From the NCBI RefSeq assembly GCF_000971195.1, contig NZ_BBLZ01000001.1, positions 536,386 to 600,385 on the forward strand: a stretch of DNA of 64,000 nt, read 5' to 3'. The stretch comes from Demequina soli. Its GTDB lineage: Bacteria; Actinomycetota; Actinomycetes; Actinomycetales; Demequinaceae. Below, one piece after another: positions 8,778 through 19,578 of this stretch. Position numbers and translations under genes: made by a program. The notes under the pieces were generated by a model that worked only from the letters and a program-made list of their open reading frames with translations, had not been told where the DNA came from and searched no databases. The first letter of the stretch is position 1, and each line of letters starts with the position of its first letter.

Positions 8778-9526
8778 CCCTGCACCAGCTCCCTCAGGTC
8801 CTCGACGACGATGTCCGCCCCGCCCTCGCGCAGCTCCTCGGCACCCGCGCCGCGGTCCACGCCCACGACCAGGCCGAACGCCCCGGCCCTGCCGGCCTGG
8901 ACGCCCGACATGGCGTCCTCGACCACCACGGCGCGCTCCTTGGGCACGCCCAGCAGCTCGGCCGCATAGAGATAGGTGTCGGGAGCCGGCTTGCCCGCGA
9001 TGCCGTGGTCGGCGGCGACCTGGCCGCTCACCACGTGCACGAAGCGGTCCGCAAGCCCGGCGGCCTCGAGCACGGCGGGGGCGTTCCTGGACGAGGACAC
9101 GACCGCCATCGCGCAGCCGATCGCCTCGAGGTGCTCGATCAGCGCGACCGAGCCCGCGTACGGCGTGACGCCCTCGTCGTGCAGGATCCGCGCGAACGCC
9201 TCGTTCTTGTCGTTGCCCAGCCCGCAGACGGTCTCGGTGCCCGGCGCATCGTCCGGCGTGCCCTCGGGGAGGTGCACGCCGCGCGATGCAAGGCACGCGC
9301 GCACGCCGTCGTAGCGGGGCTTCCCGTCGACGTACGTGAAGTAGTCGTCGTCCGTGTAGGCCGGGGTGATGCCGTGCGACTCGAAGTAGTCCGTGAACAT
9401 GCGCCGCCACGCATCCATGTGCACGTCCGCGGTCGGCGTGAGCACGCCGTCCAGATCGAACAGCGCGGCGGCGAAGCTCGCGTCGGGCACCTGCGGCAGG
9501 CGCCAGGGGCTGGTCTCGGTCGTCAC
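8774..9526 (-). CDS. HAD-family beta-phosphoglucomutase
   Basis: This 250-residue haloacid-dehalogenase-fold protein would convert beta-glucose 1-phosphate to glucose 6-phosphate. The nucleophile motif FDLDGVLTPTADVH is near the N-terminus, then SSSRNAPAVLEAAGL (motif II Ser), GKPAPDTYLYAAELL (motif III Lys) and VVEDAMSGVQAG (motif IV acids). I chose the GTG at 9526 because GGAGGGAGA lies 4 nt upstream; longer frames upstream have no support. It is co-translated with GH65, which makes the phosphoglucomutase assignment stronger than for a stand-alone HAD protein. Confidence 0.87.
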   Translation of the reverse strand: MTTETSPWRLPQVPDASFAAALFDLDGVLTPTADVHMDAWRRMFTDYFESHGITPAYTDDDYFTYVDGKPRYDGVRACLASRGVHLPEGTPDDAPGTETVCGLGNDKNEAFARILHDEGVTPYAGSVALIEHLEAIGCAMAVVSSSRNAPAVLEAAGLADRFVHVVSGQVAADHGIAGKPAPDTYLYAAELLGVPKERAVVVEDAMSGVQAGRAGAFGLVVGVDRGAGAEELREGGADIVVEDLRELVQG

Positions 9527-9628
9527 GGGGTCTCCCTCCAGCTCGTGTCTCGGGCGGCATGCCCGGCATCCGCTCGAACGCACGCGCCCTCCGGAGCATG
9601 CCCAGCGGCGCCGCGTCACGTCCCTTCG

Positions 9629-9634
9629 ATACTA
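9629..9634 (-). promoter_or_regulatory. -10 box for the GH65 operon
   Basis: Read on the minus strand, TAGTAT at 9634-9629 is a good -10 hexamer about 100 nt before the GTG at 9526. No clear -35 is visible. Confidence 0.4.
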
Positions 9635-9720
9635 GCCACCACCCCTCCCGGACGGGCCGGGACCGGGGACGATGCGCCTCCCGGCCCGGCATCGGGACCC
9701 CCGCGCCGTACAGTGGTCGG

Positions 9721-10341
9721 GTGGATACCGAGGCGCTCGACCCCATGCGAGCCGAGGACGTCGTGTCCGGCGCGGTGCTCGAGAACCGTCATCTCGACGG
9801 CGGCGTCCTGGGCGACCTCGAGGCGGCCTCGGTCGCGCTGATCGAGTGCATGGTGAGCGACACCCAGGGCGACGAGTGCCGGTTCCCGGGCCTGCGCTCG
9901 ACGGGCACCACCGTGATCGGCTCGTCGTTCGCGACGCTCGCCGTGCCCGGCGCGACGGTCTTCTCGGGACGGCTCGAGGGCGTGCGGATCGGCGCGCTGC
10001 TCATGGACGGCTCGGACGTGTCCGTGCATCGCATCGTCGCCTCGCGCATCGACGTGCTGTCGCTGCGGGACTCCAAGGTGCGACGCCTCGAGATCGTCGA
10101 CTCGCAGATCGGGCTGCTGGACCTCGGCGGCTCGAAGATCCGCGAGGTGACGGTGGTGGGCGGCTCGATCGACGAGCTGGTGCCCTCGCGCGGCAGCGTC
10201 GAGGACTTCGACGTGTCCCGCACCGCGCTCGGGACAGTGGCCGACCCCGCGGCGCTGCGGGGCCTGACGCTGTCCGCCGCGCAGGCGATGACGCTGGGCA
10301 CGGACCTCGCGCGCCACCTCGGCGCGACGGTCGTCGACTAG
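9721..10341 (+). CDS. Pentapeptide-repeat-like beta-helix protein, function unknown
   Basis: The 206-residue protein has short quasi-repeats with alternating hydrophobic residues, for example the stretch GSSFATLAVPGATVFSGRL and SKVRRLEIVDSQIGLLDLGGS, which suggest a right-handed beta-helix of pentapeptide-repeat type. No signal peptide or catalytic motif is seen. The GTG start at 9721 lies 6 nt after TACAGT (9709-9714), consistent with a leaderless transcript; an ATG at 9745 is the alternative. It stands alone between the divergent GH65 operon and the convergent pth gene. Confidence 0.7.
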   Translation: MDTEALDPMRAEDVVSGAVLENRHLDGGVLGDLEAASVALIECMVSDTQGDECRFPGLRSTGTTVIGSSFATLAVPGATVFSGRLEGVRIGALLMDGSDVSVHRIVASRIDVLSLRDSKVRRLEIVDSQIGLLDLGGSKIREVTVVGGSIDELVPSRGSVEDFDVSRTALGTVADPAALRGLTLSAAQAMTLGTDLARHLGATVVD

Positions 10342-10353
10342 CCGGAGGCGCGC

Positions 10354-10926
10354 TCAGCCCTTGGTGTGGAACCTCATCTGCGCCGCCTCGACGCCCGACT
10401 CGAGGATCGCCTCGACGGCGTCCGCCGCATCGTCCACCAGGAACGGCAGCTCCTTGCGCTCGGCCGCGGAGAACGGCTTGAGCACGAACGTCGCGGCCTC
10501 CATGCGGCCCGGCGGGCGGCCGATGCCCACGCGCACCCGCACGTAGTCGGGGGTGCCGAGCGCCTTGGTGACGTCCTTGAGGCCGTTGTGGCCCGCGGAT
10601 CCGCCGCCGCGCTTGATCTTCACGGTGCCGAACGGGATGTCGAGCTCGTCGTGGACGACGATGACGTCGGTCGGCTGGACCGAGTGGTACTTCGCGAGCG
10701 ACGACGTGGGGCCGCCCGAGACGTTCATGTACGACATCGGCACGCCGACGACGACGGGACGGCCCGCGAGGCGCACGGTGGCGTTGCGGGTGTGGGTCTT
10801 CTTCGACACCGACAGGGACGAGGAGCCCCGGCGGCAGAGCTCGTCGATCACCATCTGGCCGATGTTGTGGCGCGTCTCGGCGTACTCGGGGCCGGGGTTG
10901 CCCAGGCCGATCACCAGGTCGCTCAC
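10354..10926 (-). CDS. pth: Peptidyl-tRNA hydrolase
   Basis: Pth releases tRNA from peptidyl-tRNA that drops off the ribosome. The 190-residue product has the family blocks GLGNPGPEYAETRHNIGQM (catalytic His), PMSYMNVSGG, VHDELDIPFG and RGGGSAGHNGLKD. The GTG at 10926 starts directly at VSDLVIGLGNPG and has GGAGGC a few bases upstream. It lies downstream of rplY in the same orientation, the usual actinobacterial rplY-pth pair, but a strong hairpin separates them. Confidence 0.95.
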   Translation of the reverse strand: MSDLVIGLGNPGPEYAETRHNIGQMVIDELCRRGSSSLSVSKKTHTRNATVRLAGRPVVVGVPMSYMNVSGGPTSSLAKYHSVQPTDVIVVHDELDIPFGTVKIKRGGGSAGHNGLKDVTKALGTPDYVRVRVGIGRPPGRMEAATFVLKPFSAAERKELPFLVDDAADAVEAILESGVEAAQMRFHTKG

Positions 10927-10963
10927 GCGCGCCTCCGTCTCGTTCGTGCGATCAGACGACGAC

Positions 10964-10995
10964 GCCCGGCGCGCCCATAGTCGGGCGAGCCGGGC
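10964..10995 (-). terminator. Strong hairpin between rplY and pth
   Basis: On the minus strand GCCCGGCTCGCCC pairs with GGGCGCGCCGGGC around a 6-nt loop, one mismatch in 13 bp. There is no T-run. It probably ends or attenuates the rplY transcript. Confidence 0.55.
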
Positions 10996-11011
10996 GTGCA
11001 TCGGTGTGAGA

Positions 11012-11605
11012 TTACTCCGCGGCGGTCTCGGTGGCCTCCGCCGCCTCGCCCTCGGCGGCGCCGGCGCCACGCGGGGTCGAGACGGAGACCACGAGGGTGT
11101 CGCCCTCGGTCACGAGCACGGCGCCCTTGGGCAGCACGATCTCGGACGCGTGGATCTTGGCGCCGTCCTCGAGGCCCTCGACGGAGACCTCGATGACCTC
11201 GGGGAGGTGGGTCGCCTCGGCCTCGAGGTGCAGCGACGCGTGCTCGAGCACGTGGATGGTGCCCGCGAAGGACTCGCCGACGACGTGGACGGGGACGTCC
11301 ACGGCGACCTTCTCGCCCTTCTTCACGATGAGCAGGTCGACGTGCTCGATGATGCGGCGGACCGGCTCGGTCTGGACGTCCTTGACGATGACGAGCTCCG
11401 ACTTGCCGTCGAGCTCGATGTTGAGCAGGGCGTTCGAGTGCTTGAGCGCCATCATCGTGTCGTGGCCGGGGAGGAAGATGTGCACGGGCTCGGAGCCGTG
11501 GCCGTAGATGACGGCGGGGATCTTGCCGGCGGCGCGGGCGCGGCGGGCGAAGCCCTTGCCGAACTCGGTGCGGGTCTCGGCGGCGAGCGTGATCTGGTCG
11601 GACAT
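11012..11605 (-). CDS. rplY: 50S ribosomal protein L25/general stress protein Ctc
   Basis: L25 binds 5S rRNA in the large ribosomal subunit. The 197-residue product is the long CTC form: an N-terminal L25 domain (TRTEFGKGFARRARAAGKIPAV, YGHGSEPVHI) to about 95, then a TL5-type beta domain and an acidic Ala/Glu-rich tail. The ATG at 11605 follows AGAGGAGA. A -10 box at 11711-11716 predicts a leader of about 100 nt. Confidence 0.95.
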   Translation of the reverse strand: MSDQITLAAETRTEFGKGFARRARAAGKIPAVIYGHGSEPVHIFLPGHDTMMALKHSNALLNIELDGKSELVIVKDVQTEPVRRIIEHVDLLIVKKGEKVAVDVPVHVVGESFAGTIHVLEHASLHLEAEATHLPEVIEVSVEGLEDGAKIHASEIVLPKGAVLVTEGDTLVVSVSTPRGAGAAEGEAAEATETAAE

Positions 11606-11710
11606 GCGGGTCTCCTCTAACGTCAGATGGGGCCAGGGCAAGGCAGGCTCTCGCATCTGCCGCGTCGATCACGCCGGGTGCGAATCCCAGCCTCGCCGAG
11701 GAACCGGACG

Positions 11711-11716
11711 AGTATA
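11711..11716 (-). promoter_or_regulatory. -10 box for rplY
   Basis: TATACT on the minus strand (11716-11711) is the best -10 hexamer upstream of rplY. The leader between it and the start codon has no RNA motif that I recognise. Confidence 0.45.
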
Positions 11717-11759
11717 CGTGGTTCCGAGGACGATGCGCCAGTCGGGGCCACTCACCCAC

Positions 11760-11867
11760 GACCGTCCTCCACACCGGATCTGCGGATCGCGGCGCTCACG
11801 TCGAGGTTCGCCCCGTGAGTTGCATCGGGCGAGCGTTCACATCGCGGTGCTCGTGTGGGGGACGGTC
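11760..11867 (+). repeat. Palindromic intergenic element, copy B (108 bp)
   Basis: Starts GACCGTCCTCCACACC and ends CGTGTGGGGGACGGTC, so the 16-bp termini are inverted copies with few mismatches. GATCTGC and GTCGAGGTTC in the body match copy A at the same offsets. It lies between the 3' end of the glycosyltransferase gene and the rplY promoter. Confidence 0.75.
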
Positions 11868-11898
11868 GGGGTGCGCACGCCGCCGCTGACCCGGCTGC

Positions 11899-12950
11899 TC
11901 ACGCGGCAGGGAACCAGCGGGCCACGGTGGCGGCGAGGCGCTCCTCGAACTCCGAGTCGTCGTGGCGGCCGCGCAGCCAGCCCACGAAGTCCCCGCCCGC
12001 GACCGCGTCGAGCTCGGCCCGGCACGCGGCGGCGTCCGTCACCGCGCGCAGGAGGAGCCGCTCGGCCTCGGCCGCGTCCTCGTAGAGGTACGGGTACCGC
12101 TCGGGCAGGATCGCGCGCGACCACGGGCGGTCCGGGAAGACGCCGATGGCTCCGGCCACCATCGCCTCGACGTACTCGAGGCCGTACGACTCGTCGCGCG
12201 CGGTCGCGAGGAAGGCCGTGGTGCGCGCGAGCCGGTAGTAGTAGTCCTCGCGCGTCGCGGTGAGCGGACCCACCCACGCCCAGTCCCGGCGCGACAGGCG
12301 GATCGCCTGCTCGGAGATGAGATGCGACTCCTCGAGGCGCATCTCCACGCGGATCGGCGTGCGGCGGCGCACCCTCTCGACGACGTCGAGGAACAGCTCG
12401 GGGCGCTTGCGCTCGGACAGCCGGATGGCCGGGTAGAGGACCACCGGCACCGCGGGCTCCTCGCGCGGCTGCACGTGGTCGAGCCGGATGCCCAGGTTCG
12501 CCCAGTCGAGGCGCGCCCGCTCCGCGAGCGGCGGCACGGTGAGCGCGTCGACGATCTCGCGCACCTCGGTCGCGGTGCGCCGCGAGTTCGCGAAGGTGGG
12601 GAACAGCGCGCACGACAGCGCGAGCGACGCGCGCTGGACGGGGTGGGTGAACTGCGACGTGCTCCACCACACGAAGTTCATGAGCCGCGGCTCGGCGCCC
12701 GTGGCGGCCAGGGTGCGCCACACCGCGGGCGACGTCACCACGTCCATGTTGACCACGACGGTGTCGCGCGGGTCGACGAGCTCGAGCGGCACCACGTCGA
12801 AGCCGTCCGCGCGCCGCGGATGCGGGCCCACGAGCTCGGCCCCGGGGAAGAGCCGCTGGAGGCGGCGTACCAGGGTGGCCCGCGCATCGTGCCCCGCGAC
12901 GCGACCCTCGGCGACGGTCACCCCGTCGCTGAGGATCGCGATCCCGGTCA

Positions 12951-12951
<1 letters not shown>
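11899..12951 (-). CDS. Glycosyltransferase, GT4-like fold
   Basis: The 350-residue protein resembles GT-B glycosyltransferases. The C-terminal half has a VVLYPAIRLSERKRPELFLD segment like the start of the donor domain, and DESYGLEYVEAMVAGAIGVF, the ExxxxxxxE-type donor-binding block. The N-terminal half contains FVWWSTSQFTHPVQRASL. No signal or membrane helix is visible, so it should act at the cytoplasmic face. Its ATG overlaps the pyrophosphatase stop (TGATG), so it is translationally coupled to that gene. Donor and acceptor are unknown. Confidence 0.7.
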
Positions 12952-15461
<2,510 letters not shown>

Positions 15462-15563
15462 TCTTACCCCTGGAAGATCACGGTCGTGGGGACCTTCCCG
15501 CAACCTAGGGGCGGCGGCGGCGGGCCGCGGGTGACCTTGGGCCCAGACGGGCCGGAGAACGCG

Positions 15564-15603
15564 GAACGGGGCCCGCGCATCGTCCCGATGCGGGGCCCCG
15601 TTC
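15564..15603 (-). terminator. Hairpin downstream of glmU-prs
   Basis: GAACGGGGCCCGCGCATCG (15564-15582) pairs with CGATGCGGGGCCCCGTTC (15586-15603), an almost perfect stem. It sits 15 bp past the prs stop and upstream of hppA. A GGACGATGC motif copy lies across the top of the stem. There is no T-run. Confidence 0.65.
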
Positions 15604-15617
15604 GCGAGAGGGTGGCG

Positions 15618-16598
15618 TCAGACGGCGCCGTCGAAGAGCGACGTGACCGAGCCGTCGTCGAAGACCTCGCGGACGGCGCGCGCGATGAGCGGCGCGATCG
15701 ACAGCACGGTGAGCTTCTCGAACCGCTTCTCCTCCGGGATGGGGAGGGTGTCGGTGACGATGACCTCGGACGCGCCGGAGTTCGACAGGCGCTCGACCGC
15801 GGGGCCCGACAGCAGGCCGTGGGTCGCGGCGACGATGACGTCCTTGGCGCCGTTCTCGAACAGCGCCTCGACGGCCTGGACGATGGTGCCGCCCGTGTCG
15901 ATCATGTCGTCGACCAGGACGCACGTGCGGCCCTTGACGTCGCCGACGAGCTCGTGGACCTTGACCTGGTTGGGCACCGAGGGGTCGCGACGCTTGTGGA
16001 TGATCGCGAGCGGCGCGCCCAGGTGGTCGGACCACTGGTCGGTGAGGCGCACGCGGCCGGCGTCGGGCGAGACCATGGTGAGGTTGCCCGGCTCGGTGCG
16101 GCTCTTCACGTAGTCGGCGAGCAGCGGCATCGCCCACAGGTGGTCGACGGGGCCGTCGAAGAAGCCCTGGATCTGCGCGGTGTGCAGGTCGACCGACATG
16201 ACGCGGTCGGCGCCCGCGGTCTTGAACAGGTCCGCCATGAGGCGCGCCGAGATCGGCTCGCGACCCTTGTGCTTCTTATCCTGGCGCGCGTAGCCGTAGG
16301 ACGGGATGATCACGGTGATGCGCTTGGCCGACGCGCGCTTCATCGCGTCGATCATGATGAGCTGCTCCATGATCGCCTCGTTGATGGGCGCCGCGTGCGA
16401 CTGCAGCACGAACGCGTCGGCGCCGCGCACCGACTCGCCGAAGCGGACGTACAGCTCGCCGTTGGCGAACGTGTAGGCCGTCGTCGGCAGGAGGTCGATC
16501 CCGAGGTGCTCGGCGACCGCGTCCGCGAGCTCCGGGTGCGCCCGGCCGCTCGCGAGGACCAGGCGGCGCTCGCTCGGGTTCGAGATCACGGCGTTCAT
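15618..16598 (-). CDS. prs: Ribose-phosphate pyrophosphokinase (PRPP synthetase)
   Basis: Prs makes PRPP from ribose 5-phosphate and ATP for nucleotide, His and Trp synthesis. The 326-residue product has the class I landmarks: FANGELYVRFGESVRG, PSYGYARQDKKHKGREPIS, VDLHTAQIQGFF, VSPDAGRVRL and the PRPP loop VLVDDMIDTGGT. The ATG at 16598 follows GAGGGAGA and overlaps the glmU stop as ATGA. The glmU-prs pair is standard in bacteria, so the two are one operon, closed by the hairpin at 15564. Confidence 0.96.
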   Translation of the reverse strand: MNAVISNPSERRLVLASGRAHPELADAVAEHLGIDLLPTTAYTFANGELYVRFGESVRGADAFVLQSHAAPINEAIMEQLIMIDAMKRASAKRITVIIPSYGYARQDKKHKGREPISARLMADLFKTAGADRVMSVDLHTAQIQGFFDGPVDHLWAMPLLADYVKSRTEPGNLTMVSPDAGRVRLTDQWSDHLGAPLAIIHKRRDPSVPNQVKVHELVGDVKGRTCVLVDDMIDTGGTIVQAVEALFENGAKDVIVAATHGLLSGPAVERLSNSGASEVIVTDTLPIPEEKRFEKLTVLSIAPLIARAVREVFDDGSVTSLFDGAV

Positions 16599-18157
16599 GC
16601 TTCTCCCTCTTGGTCGGCGGCCGCGGCCGCTCGCTCCTCCTGTGCACCCGACGATAGTCCGCGGGTGGCGTCTGCGTCCTGCGCTGCCCTGGCCGCCTCG
16701 GCCGACGGCGAGCCCGGCCTGCGACGCTCCACCCAGCCGTCCACGACCTGCTGCGGGACGGCGTTGAGCGCGAGCGCCCCGGCGGGGACGTCGTGGCGGA
16801 TGATCGCGCCGGCGCCGGTGTAGGCGCCGTCGCCGATCTCGACCGGGGCGATGAGGGTGTTGTCCGAGCCGATGCGCACGTGGTCGCCCACGATCGAGCT
16901 CGACTTGGTCACGCCGTCGTAGTTGACGAAGATGGTGCCGGCTCCGACGTTGGAGTGCCGGCCCACCGTGGCGTCGCCCACGTAGCTGAGGTGCGGCACC
17001 TTGGAGTGCGCGCCGATGGTCGCGTTCTTGGTCTCGACGTACGCGCCGATCTTGCCCTTGTCGCCCAGCACCGTGCCCGGCCGCAGGAACGAGAACGGAC
17101 CGACGGTCGCGCGGGCGCCGATGCGCGAGCCCGAGCCGTGCGTGCGGGTGACGGTCGCGCCCTCGCCCACCTCGACGTCGGTGAGCGTGGTGTCGGGGCC
17201 GACGGTCGCGCCGGCGCCGATGCGCGTGGCGCCGTGCAGCTGGGTGCCCGGCAGGAGGGTGACGTCCGCGTCCAGGGTGACGTCCGCGTCGATCCACGTG
17301 GTCGCGGGGTCGACGACGGTGACGCCCGCGCGCATCCAGCCCTCGACGATGCGGCGGTTGAGCGCCGCGCCCGCGTTCGCGAGCTGGACGCGGTCGTTGA
17401 CGCCCTCGACCGCGGCGGCGTCGGGGGCGACGAGCGCACCGACCCGGCCGCCGGCCTCGCGGGCGAGCGCGAGCACGTCGGTGAGGTACAGCTCGCCCTG
17501 CGCGTTGTCGGTGGTGAGGTGCGCGAGCGCGTCGCGCAGCCGCGCCGCGTCGAAGACGTAGATGCCGGCGTTGATCTCCGCGATCGCGCGCTCGGCGTCG
17601 GAGGCGTCCTTGTGCTCGACGATGCGCGTCACCGCGCCCGACCCGTCGCGCACGATGCGCCCGTAGCCGGTCGCGTCGGGCACCCGGGCGGTGAGCACGG
17701 TCACCGCGTTGCCCTGCGCATCGTGGGCCTCGACCAGCATCGACAGGAGGACGCCGTCGACCAGCGGCACGTCGCCGCTCGTCACGACGATCGAGCCCTG
17801 GATCCGGCTGTCGAGGTGGGCCATGTCCGCGCCCCCGGCGGCGACGGCCGCGGCGACCGTGGTGGCGTCGAGGGTGGACAGCCCGCAGCGCACGGCGCTG
17901 CCGGTGCCGGGCACGTGGTCCTGGTCGGCGACCAGCACGTGCGGCGCGACCTCGGTCACGTGGGAGGCGACGGCCTCGCGCTCGTGACGGACGACCACGA
18001 CGGTGCGGCCCGGGTCGAGCTCGGCGGCGGCGGCGAGCGCGTGGGCGACGAGCGAGCGGCCGGCGATCCGATGCAGCACCTTGGGCGTGGCCGACTTCAT
18101 GCGCGTGCCCGCCCCGGCGGCCAGGATCATCACGGCTGCGGGTGGAGTCGGGGTCAC
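16595..18157 (-). CDS. glmU: Bifunctional GlmU (UDP-GlcNAc synthesis)
   Basis: GlmU acetylates glucosamine 1-phosphate and then adds UMP to give UDP-GlcNAc for the cell wall. The 520-residue protein has an N-terminal pyrophosphorylase (LAAGAGTRMKSATPKVLH, then GELYLTDV) and a C-terminal left-handed beta-helix with hexapeptide repeats (GAGATVGPD, YVETKNATIGAHSKVPHLSY, FVNYDGV). The last 50 or so residues form an Ala/Glu-rich tail common in actinobacteria. GTG at 18157 follows GGAGAT at good spacing. It is co-translated with prs. Confidence 0.96.
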   Translation of the reverse strand: MTPTPPAAVMILAAGAGTRMKSATPKVLHRIAGRSLVAHALAAAAELDPGRTVVVVRHEREAVASHVTEVAPHVLVADQDHVPGTGSAVRCGLSTLDATTVAAAVAAGGADMAHLDSRIQGSIVVTSGDVPLVDGVLLSMLVEAHDAQGNAVTVLTARVPDATGYGRIVRDGSGAVTRIVEHKDASDAERAIAEINAGIYVFDAARLRDALAHLTTDNAQGELYLTDVLALAREAGGRVGALVAPDAAAVEGVNDRVQLANAGAALNRRIVEGWMRAGVTVVDPATTWIDADVTLDADVTLLPGTQLHGATRIGAGATVGPDTTLTDVEVGEGATVTRTHGSGSRIGARATVGPFSFLRPGTVLGDKGKIGAYVETKNATIGAHSKVPHLSYVGDATVGRHSNVGAGTIFVNYDGVTKSSSIVGDHVRIGSDNTLIAPVEIGDGAYTGAGAIIRHDVPAGALALNAVPQQVVDGWVERRRPGSPSAEAARAAQDADATRGLSSGAQEERAAAAADQEGEA

Positions 18158-18292
18158 CTGATCTCCTCACGTAGCGGTCCCCCGGCGGGGGCGGAAGGCT
18201 GGACCCGGCAAGTCTAACGTTCGGTGAACGGGCCTTCGTGCGCAAGGTCCCAGGTCCGCGGCTCGTCGGTCCCGCGGCGGGGATTCGCAGCG

Positions 18293-18364
18293 CTCCGCCC
18301 AGAGGATTCGAACCTCTACCGCAGGGCTCCAAAGGCCCGCATGCTGCCGTTACACCAGGGCGGA
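18293..18364 (-). tRNA. tRNA-Gln (anticodon TTG)
   Basis: The reverse strand folds as a 72-nt cloverleaf: acceptor TCCGCCC/GGGCGGA, anticodon loop CTTTGGA (TTG at its centre), T-arm AGAGG-TTCGAAT-CCTCT, discriminator G. CCA is not encoded. One pair at the base of the anticodon stem (C27-T43) is mismatched. A TTGACG hexamer upstream could be its -35. Confidence 0.93.
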
Positions 18365-18435
18365 ACGGGGCGGCTCGCGAGAGGCGCGCCGACCCCGGGC
18401 GTCAAGTCTGCCAGGATTCACGGCACACTTGAGCC

Positions 18436-19068
18436 GTGACCGTCGAGCCCCGCCGCACCCCCCGCTCCCGCATGACCGCGCGCGAGCGCCGCGAGCAGCT
18501 GCTCACCGTGGGTCGTGCGCTCTTCGCCGAGAAGGGCTTCGAGGGCACGTCCGTCGAGGAGATCGCGTCGCGCGCCGACGTCTCCAAGCCCGTGGTGTAC
18601 GAGCACTTCGGCGGCAAGGAGGGCATGTACGCGGTGATCGTCGACCGCGAGGTCCAGGGACTCCTCGACGCTCTCACCGGGGCGCTCGCCACCCGCGCCC
18701 ACCCGCGCCAGCTGGTCGAGCGCGCCGCGCTCGCGCTGCTGGGCTACATCGAGGACTCCCCCGACGGCTTCCGCATCCTCGTGCGCGACTCCCCGGTCGC
18801 CCAGACCTCCGGCACGTTCTCGTCGCTGCTGGGCGACGTCAGCGCGCAGGTCGAGGGCCTCCTCGCCGATCAGTTCCAGAAGCGCGGCCTCGACCCGGCC
18901 GTCGCGCCCGTGTACTCGCAGATGCTCGTCGGGATGGTCGCGCTCGCGGGACAGCAGTGGGCCGAGGTGCGCGAGCCTTCCAAGCAGGTGGTCGCCGCGC
19001 ACATGGTGAACCTCGCGTGGAACGGCCTGTCCTCGCTCGAGCGCCGGCCCGACCTGCCGGACGCCTGA
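18436..19068 (+). CDS. TetR-family transcriptional regulator
   Basis: The 210-residue protein has an N-terminal helix-turn-helix (RREQLLTVGRALFAEKGFEG, then VEEIASRADVSKPVVYEHFG) at about 20-70 and an all-helical ligand-binding domain. TetR proteins repress nearby genes until a small effector binds. It is divergent from tRNA-Gln and 108 bp upstream of mscL. The GTG at 18436 has no ribosome site; CACACT 6 nt upstream may be a leaderless -10, a weak call. Its target is not evident. Confidence 0.88.
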   Translation: MTVEPRRTPRSRMTARERREQLLTVGRALFAEKGFEGTSVEEIASRADVSKPVVYEHFGGKEGMYAVIVDREVQGLLDALTGALATRAHPRQLVERAALALLGYIEDSPDGFRILVRDSPVAQTSGTFSSLLGDVSAQVEGLLADQFQKRGLDPAVAPVYSQMLVGMVALAGQQWAEVREPSKQVVAAHMVNLAWNGLSSLERRPDLPDA

Positions 19069-19118
19069 CCCGATGCCGCGCATCGTCCCTGGGAATGCGC
19101 GGAAGGACCGCGGCGTCG

Positions 19119-19124
19119 TAGGGT
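19119..19124 (+). promoter_or_regulatory. -10 box for mscL
   Basis: TAGGGT at 19119-19124 predicts a start near 19131 and a leader of about 45 nt ending in GGGGAGGG before the ATG at 19177. Confidence 0.4.
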
Positions 19125-19176
19125 GCGAACCAGGATGCCGCGCGGGCGTCCGCAGCGTCTCAGGGGAGGGACAGCC

Positions 19177-19566
19177 ATGATCAAGGGCTTCAAGGACTTC
19201 ATCATGCGGGGCAACGTGGTCGACCTGGCGGTCGCCGTCGTCATCGGCGCCGCGTTCGGCAGCCTCGTGACGTCGATCGTCGACGGCATCATCAACCCGC
19301 TCGTCGCCGCGATCTTCGGCAAGAACGACATCAGCGGGGTCCTCAGCTTCACGATCAACGAGTCGACGTTCAGCATCGGCCTGATCCTCCAGGCGCTGCT
19401 CAACTTCCTCGCCGTGGCGGCGGCCGTGTACTTCCTCATCGTGTCGCCGCTCAACGCCCTTGCGGCGCGCCGCAAGAAGGACGAGCCCGCCGTGGACGAG
19501 CCCGTCGCGCCCACCGAGGTGGAGCTGCTCGCCGAGATCCGCGACGCGCTGCGCGACCGGGCCTGA
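19177..19566 (+). CDS. mscL: Large-conductance mechanosensitive channel
   Basis: MscL opens under membrane tension and releases solutes during hypo-osmotic shock. The 129-residue protein starts with the amphipathic MIKGFKDFIMRGNVVDLAVA, then TM1 with the pore-gate pattern (VIGAAFGSLVTSIVDG), a periplasmic loop, TM2 (LILQALLNFLAVAAAVYF) and a charged C-terminal helix. Length and layout are typical. ATG at 19177 follows GGGGAGGG. It is convergent with ispE, 12 bp apart. Confidence 0.96.
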   Translation: MIKGFKDFIMRGNVVDLAVAVVIGAAFGSLVTSIVDGIINPLVAAIFGKNDISGVLSFTINESTFSIGLILQALLNFLAVAAAVYFLIVSPLNALAARRKKDEPAVDEPVAPTEVELLAEIRDALRDRA

Positions 19567-19578
19567 GGCCGCGGGTCG

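Noticed and set aside
6222..8969. Over 900-codon plus-strand open frame
   Set aside because: Antisense to the GH65 gene, without any recognisable motif.
8778..9746. Upstream extension of the GH65 frame
   Set aside because: It covers the HAD gene in another frame; ATG 8777 in the ATGA overlap is the start.
11640..11705. tRNA-like sequence with a GTGCGAATC T-loop look
   Set aside because: No acceptor stem or anticodon arm can be paired; treated as part of the rplY leader.
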